Origin: an uncultured Verrucomicrobiales bacterium
GTDB lineage: Bacteria; Verrucomicrobiota; Verrucomicrobiia; Verrucomicrobiales; Akkermansiaceae
Length of the DNA stretch: 7,491 nucleotides
Direction of reading: 5' to 3'
NCBI GenBank assembly: GCA_938001985.1
Contig: CALLBE010000060.1
Location: forward strand, 1-7,491
The stretch's first letter is position 1, and the number at the start of each line of letters is the position of its first letter. Below are positions 1 through 4,602 of the stretch, piece after piece. Below the pieces are notes generated by a model, which worked only from the letters and a program-made list of their open reading frames with translations, did not search any database and was not told where the DNA came from. A program made the position numbers and the translations under genes.

Positions 1-507
1 AACAACCTCCAAGCCTAAGACATATTGCTTCGTCACTCCATACTTCACACAGCGTGGCCCACCCGCATTGGTTGCGATATTGCCTCCCAGTGAACACTCA
101 CGCAAAGAAGCTGGATCAGGTGGATAATACCACCCCAGCGCCTCAACCTCATCCTGTAGATCTCCGGTAATAAGGCCTGGCTCAACCACGGCCACCCCAT
201 CTGCAGGATTGATCTCAACAATTTGATTCATGTTAGCCACGGACAACACGATTCCGGCCTGAACGGGCACCGCTCCACCGACATAACCAATCCCAGCGCC
301 TCGAGTGGTGACAGGAATTTTATTTTCGTGCGCAAACTTTAAAGTCTGGGAAACCTGCTCCGTTGTCTTTGCAAAAACAACCACATCAGGCAAATTAGAG
401 GCATACCAACGATCAATACTATGTTCCTCAAGCACCGCATTATCCTGAGAAACCGCATCCACACCCACTAACTCAGACAAGGCCCTTTTTAATTCATTGG
501 CTTCCAT
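1..507 (-). CDS. FAD-linked oxidase, GlcD/D-lactate dehydrogenase type (N-terminal part, cut by window start)
   Basis: This is the first 169 residues of a flavoprotein of the glycolate oxidase GlcD / D-lactate dehydrogenase family (FAD_binding_4, PCMH fold), which oxidises 2-hydroxy acids. The reading frame is open from the ATG at 505-507 to the window edge. Visible hallmarks are the FAD-binding loop TTRGAGIGYVGGAVP at residues 67-81 (family form is close to PRGAGTGLSGGA), the segment WYYPPDPAS at 126-134, and CSLGGNIATNAGGPRCVKYG at 138-157, which contacts FAD in this family. The C-terminal substrate-binding domain lies outside the window, so the substrate cannot be named. Upstream of the ATG on the minus strand is AAAGGA about 8 nt away, one of the few convincing ribosome binding sites here. 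The gene diverges from the S4-domain gene with only 32 bp between the two start codons. Confidence 0.9.
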   Translation of the reverse strand, partial: MEANELKRALSELVGVDAVSQDNAVLEEHSIDRWYASNLPDVVVFAKTTEQVSQTLKFAHENKIPVTTRGAGIGYVGGAVPVQAGIVLSVANMNQIVEINPADGVAVVEPGLITGDLQDEVEALGWYYPPDPASLRECSLGGNIATNAGGPRCVKYGVTKQYVLGLEVV

Positions 508-539
508 ATTCACTTTCCTTTACTATTAAACGGCAGGCC

Positions 540-971
540 ATGAAAAATCGAGAGATAACCTTAGAAAAAACATCCATTCGAGCTGACAAATGGCTTTGTG
601 CCACTCGTTTTTTCAAGACACGCTCGCAAGCAGCCAAAGCTTGTGACGGCGGCAAGGTTAGGAAAAAAACAGGGGAATCCCTAAAGGCCTCAACCCCCTT
701 AAAAGTTAATGATTCGATTTGTGTTCCCGCCTATGAGAACCGCTGCCATCGTGACATCCTCATTCTCAAGCTGATTGATAAACGAGTCGGCGCACCAGAG
801 GCAGCTCTATGCTACGAAGATAAAACAGACCCCATCGTCTTAGAAAAAGCACGTGAAGAAATGAAAGAAAGACGCCAAAACCGAGCAAGCCTCGGCATAG
901 GGGGTAAAATGAGTAAACGAGATCGCCGCGTTTGGGAAAAAGCCAAAGACGGCAATCGATCTTTTTTCTAG
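540..971 (+). CDS. RNA-binding S4 domain protein, Hsp15-like
   Basis: A 143-residue basic protein with an N-terminal S4 RNA-binding domain (about residues 12-75), beginning IRADKWLCATRFFKTRSQA and followed by GGKVRKKTG. This is the classic S4 signature, as in Hsp15 (HslR), which in E. coli binds stalled 50S subunits carrying peptidyl-tRNA and helps recycle them. The downstream segment APEAALCYEDKT (86-97) matches the 'PASEAALLYEET' region of Hsp15, and the basic tail MSKRDRRVWEKAKDG (from 124) resembles the Lys/Arg-rich tail of that family. Length is normal for Hsp15-like proteins. The ATG has no strong Shine-Dalgarno. Its stop codon interleaves with that of the convergent protease gene: the CTAG at 968-971 serves both. 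A decayed second copy of its 3' end lies at about 1958-2105. The family call is secure; whether it does exactly the Hsp15 job is inferred. Confidence 0.88.
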   Translation: MKNREITLEKTSIRADKWLCATRFFKTRSQAAKACDGGKVRKKTGESLKASTPLKVNDSICVPAYENRCHRDILILKLIDKRVGAPEAALCYEDKTDPIVLEKAREEMKERRQNRASLGIGGKMSKRDRRVWEKAKDGNRSFF

Positions 972-1870
972 CACTTCCTCTTTCTTTGCACCAATAAAGT
1001 GCTCAAGCCTAAGGCCAAAAAGATACTCACCGATGGCTCTGGAACTGAAGTTACATTAGCTTGAAAAAGCCTATTAGATTGCAAAGGCGTGTCAGATTGT
1101 AAACCAACGGTTGTGAAACCAACGGTTGTGAAACCAAGGTCTTGAAGCGATCCTATAGCAGTATCGGTCAAAAACATGTCTTTAGACAAAAGCCCTGAAA
1201 ATAAAGATTCATCCAAGGTTCTTCCTTTATTAGGGCCTGATACAACGGTAGGAGCAAACCCATCATCTCCTGGATCACTATCTGCACCAGTTGCATTTTC
1301 CTTAAAAGGATTGTCCGCAACTTCATTGAAATGAGCGTTTGCGGTTCCGTAACCACCATCTAGCTCTATAGGAACAAATGAAGAGTTAAGACCAAACTCT
1401 TGGTTAAAGGCCGCGACGCCATTAGCACCTGTATACTTACCCGAACCTTGATCATACAAGCCATTTAGCTCCCATAACGTCCCTATTCCTAAAATATGCC
1501 CCACTTCATGGCGGATCACTAACTCATTCAATAAGCCAGCCTCTCCTATCGCCGTTGGATCAACATTAAATCTAGTAACACCTCCCGTAGCGATTCTTAA
1601 GCCATTCTCCATGCTTCCTACGGTTGTTGGAGAAGCCACACCTAAAATACCTCCTCCTGAGACATCCATACGAAACGTACCCGCATCGATTACAAGTGTT
1701 CTATCAATTCCATCACTGTAACCCGTAATCACACTCTCCCAAAAAACTTTAACCTGATTAAAAAGGACTCTGTTTTCTTCTGAAACAGAACTCTTGAAAT
1801 CATACTCAATTGTCAAAACTCCATAAGACAAGTTCGTAAAGATGAAAACAGCAATAAGGGGAATTTTCAT
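968..1870 (-). CDS. Secreted leishmanolysin-like zinc metalloprotease homologue with PEP-CTERM anchor (copy 1)
   Basis: A 300-residue exported protein. Residues 1-17 form a hydrophobic signal peptide. The zincin motif HEVGHILGIGTLW is at 121-133, with H121 and H125 as zinc ligands and E122 catalytic. The later block VPIELDGGYGTANAHFNE (166-183) supplies the likely third ligand, H180. This arrangement, with a long spacer and a terminal TAIGSLQDLGF (237-247), is that of bacterial leishmanolysin-related proteases. Where those usually have ELMTG, the Met-turn, this protein has SLFSG (222-226). The C-terminus VPEPS (276-280), hydrophobic helix and QRKRKC is a PEP-CTERM signal, predicting exosortase processing and surface or matrix attachment. 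A 15-bp repeat duplicates GFTTV in the linker. It is roughly two-thirds identical, without gaps through the catalytic domain, to the protein encoded at 2106-2957. Proteolytic activity is inferred, not shown, and the substrate is unknown. Confidence 0.88.
   Translation of the reverse strand: MKIPLIAVFIFTNLSYGVLTIEYDFKSSVSEENRVLFNQVKVFWESVITGYSDGIDRTLVIDAGTFRMDVSGGGILGVASPTTVGSMENGLRIATGGVTRFNVDPTAIGEAGLLNELVIRHEVGHILGIGTLWELNGLYDQGSGKYTGANGVAAFNQEFGLNSSFVPIELDGGYGTANAHFNEVADNPFKENATGADSDPGDDGFAPTVVSGPNKGRTLDESLFSGLLSKDMFLTDTAIGSLQDLGFTTVGFTTVGLQSDTPLQSNRLFQANVTSVPEPSVSIFLALGLSTLLVQRKRKC
1101..1139. repeat. 15-bp tandem repeat in protease copy 1 (2.6 units)
   Basis: The unit aaaccaacggttgtg occurs exactly at 1101-1115 and 1116-1130, followed by a partial unit aaaccaagg at 1131-1139. 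On the minus strand it encodes the doubled pentapeptide in GFTTVGFTTVG (residues 246-256), between the catalytic domain and the PEP-CTERM signal. The paralogue has one copy only (LGFTTI), so the expansion happened after the gene duplication. It keeps the reading frame and lengthens the linker. Confidence 0.9.
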
Positions 1871-1875
1871 GCTGT

Positions 1876-1905
1876 AGTATGGGGCTTTTTGTAATTATTT
1901 GACAA
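1876..1905 (-). promoter_or_regulatory. Predicted promoter of protease copy 1, near-leaderless
   Basis: On the minus strand TTGTCA (1900-1905) matches the -35 consensus at 5 of 6 positions. An 18-bp spacer follows, then CATACT (1876-1881) as a -10-like box, ending only 5 nt before the ATG. Copy 2 has the same boxes at the same distances (TTGTCA, 18 bp, TGTATA, 5 nt, ATG), and the similarity around TGACAAG..AAACA is visible in both. If these are sigma-70 boxes, transcription would begin at or next to the A of the start codon. The -10 match is imperfect, so a regulator site is an alternative reading. Confidence 0.45.
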
Positions 1906-1957
1906 GATTAAACATCAATTTAATCAAAAATAACAACCCTCCACAGCCGTAAGTAAT

Positions 1958-2105
1958 TTAGAAGCAATGCGTGGCAAGAAATAAAAAAATATGCAAAAAC
2001 AGTAAAAGCCTTAGCATAGATGGGGAAATGAGTAATCAAGATCGTCGAGTTTAGCTAAAAGCCAAAAATAATCGCCAATCTCTCTTTAAAAGAAGAAGCT
2101 TCTTT
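1958..2105 (+). pseudogene. Decayed duplicate of the 3' end of the Hsp15-type S4 gene
   Basis: From 2001 the plus strand reads SKSLSIDGEMSNQDRRV, then a stop (TAG at 2052-2054), then LKAKNNRQSLF. The intact gene has RASLGIGGKMSKRDRRV, W, EKAKDGNRSFF at its C-terminus (residues 115-143). The stop therefore replaces the codon of W132 (TGG to TAG). Across the 18 codons from the ATG at 2028, 38 of 54 bases match the intact gene at 909-962. Weaker, indel-containing nucleotide similarity continues back to TTAGAA at 1958. The fragment lacks the S4 domain and any start, so it cannot make a working protein. Before 2106 it also carries about 15 extra bases compared with the parent locus, including a perfect 12-bp palindrome at 2093-2104. 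Confidence 0.85.
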
Positions 2106-2957
2106 CTATCGGTTCCTTTTTCTTTGTAACAACAAAGAACCTAGCCCTAAGGCAAGGAATATACTCACCGATGGCTCGGGTACTGCAGTCGCGTTAGAGC
2201 GGAAATCAATCGTTGTGAAACCAAGGTCTCGAAGTGACCCTATCGCAGAATCACTGAGAAACGCGTTTGGTGATAAAATTCCAGAAAATAAAGCTTCATC
2301 GAAGCTTCGTCCCTGATTAGGTCCCGATATAACCGTAGGAGCAACCCCACTGTCTCCAGGGTGAGTATCTGGTCCACTGGCATTTTCATCAAAAGGATTG
2401 TCCGCAGCTTCATTGAAGTGAGCCTCTGCGGTCCCAGCACCACCATCTAACTCCACTGGAATAAAGGAAGCGTTGAGGCCAAACTCCTGATTAAAGCCTG
2501 CTAGTCCGTTAACTCCTATATACTCGCCTGTGCCTCGACCATATAATTGATTCAGCCCCCACAAGGTTCCAATCCCTAAAACATGCCCAATCTCATGACG
2601 GATGACTAACTGATTCACTATGCCTGTGCCTCCTGTTGCCGTTGGATCCACATTAAATGTGGCAAAACCTACCGTAGTAATACTCAGGCCATTTGCCATC
2701 TCGTCTAGAGTCCTTGGACTAGCAGACCCTAGAGTCCCCCCTCCTGTGATATCCTGACTAAAGGTGTTAGCCGTAATTACTAGAGTCCTGTCGATGCCAT
2801 CAACATACCCAGTGATGACATTTTCCCAAAAAACTTTAGCTTGATTAAAGACTGTCCTATTTTCTGCCGAGACAGAGTCGTCGAAATTATACTCAATCGT
2901 CAGAACCCCATAGGAGATTTGAGTTAAAATTAAAAAAGTACTGAAAATAGATTTCAT
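2106..2957 (-). CDS. Secreted leishmanolysin-like zinc metalloprotease homologue with PEP-CTERM anchor (copy 2)
   Basis: A 283-residue paralogue of the protein encoded at 968-1870. It has a signal peptide (1-17), HEIGHVLGIGTLW at 121-133 (ligands H121 and H125, catalytic E122), and VPVELDGGAGTAEAHFNE ending at 183 with H180 as likely third ligand. SAIGSLRDLGF follows, then VPEPS (259-263), a hydrophobic helix and QRKRNR as PEP-CTERM signal. I chose the ATG at 2957 over an in-frame GTG at 2969 because MKS then aligns with MKI of copy 1 without gaps, and because the promoter-like -10 box overlaps the GTG. The linker is shorter than in copy 1, with no GFTTV repeat. The Met-turn position is Phe (ALFSG, 222-226), as in copy 1. 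It probably acts at the cell surface or in extracellular matrix; the substrate is unknown. Conservation of all three zinc ligands after considerable divergence suggests both copies are maintained. Confidence 0.87.
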   Translation of the reverse strand: MKSIFSTFLILTQISYGVLTIEYNFDDSVSAENRTVFNQAKVFWENVITGYVDGIDRTLVITANTFSQDITGGGTLGSASPRTLDEMANGLSITTVGFATFNVDPTATGGTGIVNQLVIRHEIGHVLGIGTLWGLNQLYGRGTGEYIGVNGLAGFNQEFGLNASFIPVELDGGAGTAEAHFNEAADNPFDENASGPDTHPGDSGVAPTVISGPNQGRSFDEALFSGILSPNAFLSDSAIGSLRDLGFTTIDFRSNATAVPEPSVSIFLALGLGSLLLQRKRNR

Positions 2958-2962
2958 GCCCC

Positions 2963-2992
2963 TATACACTATTTTTTTAAAAGTTCTGACAA
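2963..2992 (-). promoter_or_regulatory. Predicted promoter of protease copy 2, near-leaderless
   Basis: Minus-strand TTGTCA (2987-2992), an 18-bp spacer rich in A/T, and TGTATA (2963-2968) end 5 nt before the ATG at 2957. The geometry is identical to that of copy 1 although the spacer sequence has changed, which supports function. A GGGG tract lies between the -10 box and the ATG but is too close to act as a normal Shine-Dalgarno. Confidence 0.45.
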
Positions 2993-3144
2993 GCTCAAAC
3001 AGCCAAGCTTGCCAAATATGACTCTGTTTTTTAAAAGCTCTACCTCTCTATAGCTTAGTCTTTTATTTGACTTTCAGGAATAGCTCTAAACATTTTTTAA
3101 ATAGCAGACCATACCCAAGTCATTAAAGTAAGTACCCTATAAAT

Positions 3145-3180
3145 AAAAAACCTCAAGAGCCTAACTCTTGAGGTTTTTTT
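3145..3180 (-). terminator. Strong intrinsic terminator (symmetrical) for the outer-membrane barrel gene
   Basis: An 11-bp perfect stem AACCTCAAGAG (3149-3159) and CTCTTGAGGTT (3165-3175) surrounds a 5-nt loop. It has A-runs on the left and T-runs on the right, so it gives a U-tract on either strand. It lies just past the stop of the minus-strand barrel gene (3204) and would end that transcript. It also separates that gene from the protease pair downstream. Confidence 0.9.
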
Positions 3181-3203
3181 AAAGTTAAATGAAAGAATTA
3201 ACC

Positions 3204-3812
3204 TTAGAATGCAATAGCAACACCTGCATAGCTTGTTGACTGACCACGCACACCACTAACAGCGAAATAAGGAGCTACTTCACCACCAGCATATTCAAAT
3301 GTTTTACCAATTGAAACTGAGTAGTAATCAGCAACTGAACCGTCAACATCACCCAATGTCACACCGAGATCAAAACCTTTGTAAGACGTGCCAGCAGAAA
3401 GCTCAAGAATTGCCTGCTCGTCAATTCCACCGTCAATACCGTAGTAAACCGTAGCTCCGAATTCAATCGTGTCAGAAACTTCAATGGCTTTACCTACATA
3501 AGCTTCAAAATCATAGCCATTTCCTGAGTAATCATAATAAGTAAGACCTAGATCAAAACCTTTAAAGCTAGTTCCAATGTAATAGTCATACTCCGTATCA
3601 GAAACATCATTGCCCACATCGTAGGAGGCGGCCCAAACACCAACAGTCACACCGTGTGTTTCCACTTCAGCAGTGAAATCTAGTAAATCATCTCCAACAG
3701 ACACGCCTCGGAACACGTACTCTGTTCCAGAGTGAGCGGAAATAGAACCTGTAGCAGCAGACGCAACTGAGAGCGCTCCTGCAATCATCGTAGCAAATAA
3801 TGTTTTTTTCAT
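3204..3812 (-). CDS. Small outer-membrane beta-barrel protein, TorF/Gcw_chp-like putative porin
   Basis: A 202-residue exported protein. Residues 1-19 or 20 are a typical signal peptide with an ASA cleavage site. The mature N-terminus includes SGTEYVFRGVSVGDD (28-42), matching the 'Y-x-FRGxS' hallmark of the TIGR02001/Gcw_chp family (TorF-type putative porins). The rest alternates polar and hydrophobic residues in short aromatic-rich strands and ends in phenylalanine (AIAF), the usual barrel-assembly signal of outer-membrane proteins. An internal repeat is visible: GTSFKGFDLGLTYYD (80-94) and GTSYKGFDLGVTLGD (141-155), a 61-residue period suggesting duplicated hairpins. It is a little short for the family. 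The gene stands alone, with its own terminator at 3145-3180 and a promoter-like sequence upstream. The transported substrate, if any, cannot be told. Confidence 0.75.
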   Translation of the reverse strand: MKKTLFATMIAGALSVASAATGSISAHSGTEYVFRGVSVGDDLLDFTAEVETHGVTVGVWAASYDVGNDVSDTEYDYYIGTSFKGFDLGLTYYDYSGNGYDFEAYVGKAIEVSDTIEFGATVYYGIDGGIDEQAILELSAGTSYKGFDLGVTLGDVDGSVADYYSVSIGKTFEYAGGEVAPYFAVSGVRGQSTSYAGVAIAF

Positions 3813-3821
3813 GCATCTTTA

Positions 3822-3849
3822 CTTATATAGACTAAAGAGCAATCAGCAA
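3822..3849 (-). promoter_or_regulatory. Possible promoter of the outer-membrane barrel gene
   Basis: Minus-strand TTGCTG (3844-3849), a 16-bp spacer and TATAAG (3822-3827) lie 9 nt before the ATG, predicting a 5' leader of only a few bases. The region is AT-rich, so a chance match is possible. An overlapping TATATA (3824-3829) is an alternative -10 box. Confidence 0.3.
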
Positions 3850-3895
3850 CCTAAAAACACCATTCATGACACAAAACGCCGAAAAACCTAACGTT

Positions 3896-4525
3896 CTAAA
3901 GGGCTAAATCTTCAAGTTCGAGATAAGTTTGCCCTTGAATCACCTGCTGCGCAATCTCTTGATTTAGAACACTTTCGATCACTCCTGAATTAGTGATCGT
4001 TGCATTATCTAGCTCTTCTTGAAGATTGTTAAGAACCAATGACACTCGGTCATAACCGTCTTGTTTCATCGCTTGTATAGACAAGCAAGTGTGATTAATC
4101 GCCCCCAACTTATTACCAATCACTAATATCACAGGCAGATCATAAGCCTTAAAAACATCACCAATCGAAGCCTCTTTTGTGTAAGGTACCAACCAACCGC
4201 CAGCACCCTCAACCACCACATAATCGTATTGGTTGCAAAGTTCTTCAAAACGAGAACGTATCAGATCAATGTCAACTTCTGTTCCCTGCAACATCGCCGC
4301 AACCATAGGCGCCACTGGCACCTCATAGTGATACGGATTAATTAAATCAATATCCACCCCGCCTGAAGCCTCCGCTAACAATCTAGCATCCTCTCGGTCT
4401 CCACTCGAAACCGGCTTATAGCCAACGGCGTTAATGCCCTTGGCTCTTAGCTCTTGAACCAATAAACAGGAGACATACGTCTTTCCCACTGCTGTATCTG
4501 TCCCCGTAACTAAGCAAGCTTTCAT
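3896..4525 (-). CDS. bioD: ATP-dependent dethiobiotin synthetase BioD
   Basis: BioD closes the ureido ring of dethiobiotin from 7,8-diaminopelargonic acid, CO2 and ATP, the penultimate step of biotin synthesis, in the cytosol. The 209-residue sequence carries the modified P-loop GTDTAVGKT (8-16), the substrate-binding GYKPVSSG (35-42), INPYHYEVPVAP (62-73), VEGAGGWLVPY (105-115) and VIGNKLGAINHT (135-146), all in the family order and spacing. Length is slightly under the 225 residues of E. coli BioD. No bioA, bioB, bioF or bioC is visible in the window, so the gene is separated from the rest of the pathway here. It lies 77 bp downstream of recN on the same strand. That gap holds both a weak terminator-like hairpin and a perfect TATAAT, so it is probably transcribed on its own. 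No Shine-Dalgarno is apparent before the ATG. Confidence 0.95.
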   Translation of the reverse strand: MKACLVTGTDTAVGKTYVSCLLVQELRAKGINAVGYKPVSSGDREDARLLAEASGGVDIDLINPYHYEVPVAPMVAAMLQGTEVDIDLIRSRFEELCNQYDYVVVEGAGGWLVPYTKEASIGDVFKAYDLPVILVIGNKLGAINHTCLSIQAMKQDGYDRVSLVLNNLQEELDNATITNSGVIESVLNQEIAQQVIQGQTYLELEDLAL

Positions 4526-4547
4526 GAGAATAGTTTCGTTTAATTTG

Positions 4548-4591
4548 AAAAAATGGCAAAGCTTTTCAGAGATTATAAGCGCTAAGCTTTG
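4548..4591 (-). terminator. Weak intrinsic terminator candidate after recN
   Basis: On the minus strand CAAAGCTT (4584-4591) and AAGCTTTG (4557-4564) form a perfect 8-bp inverted repeat with a 19-nt loop, followed 3 nt later by six T residues (4553-4548). It is correctly placed after the recN stop at 4603. The stem is AT-rich and the loop is long, so efficiency would be low, and the match could be fortuitous. Confidence 0.35.
4572..4577 (-). promoter_or_regulatory. Perfect -10 box upstream of bioD
   Basis: TATAAT on the minus strand between recN and bioD would start transcription near 4565 and give bioD a leader of about 40 nt. No good -35 box is seen at 16-18 bp. The box falls inside the loop of the terminator-like hairpin. 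Confidence 0.35.
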
Positions 4592-4602
4592 ATTAAGTCC
4601 CC

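Larger units (their letters stand above)
850..3025. repeat. Ancient tandem duplication: two units of Hsp15-gene tail plus protease gene plus promoter
   Basis: Unit A runs from the 3' end of the Hsp15-type gene (from about 850) through protease copy 1 and its promoter to about 1935. Unit B runs from the decayed Hsp15 tail (about 1958) through protease copy 2 and its promoter to about 3025. Order and orientation are the same in both units, and homology continues across the coding/non-coding borders at the 3' ends (968 and 2106) and upstream of both ATGs. This indicates duplication of a contiguous segment rather than independent gene acquisition. The join lies around 1935-1958. Outer limits are approximate because they were judged by eye. 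Confidence 0.75.

Noticed and set aside
1168..1359. A 63-codon minus-strand open frame overlapping protease copy 1, with a similar 68-codon frame at 2240-2446 in copy 2
   Set aside because: Their shared sequence follows directly from the homology of the two protease genes read in a shifted frame. There is no start signal, and the product is not like any known protein.
2093..2104. Perfect 12-bp palindrome AAGAAGCTTCTT as a terminator or operator
   Set aside because: It has no loop and no following T-run in the right orientation, and it lies in a decaying pseudogene tail; probably chance.
2957..2969. In-frame GTG at 2969 as start of protease copy 2
   Set aside because: The ATG at 2957 aligns exactly with the start of copy 1, and the GTG overlaps the predicted -10 box.
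850..3025. Mobile element as the cause of the duplication
   Set aside because: No transposase, terminal inverted repeats or target-site duplication is visible at the edges. A simple tandem duplication by unequal exchange explains the layout.
2993..3144. Possible third remnant of the duplication, or a small gene, between protease copy 2 and the terminator
   Set aside because: Beyond about 3025 I see no similarity to the Hsp15 tail or the protease genes and no plausible coding frame; it looks like plain AT-rich intergenic DNA.
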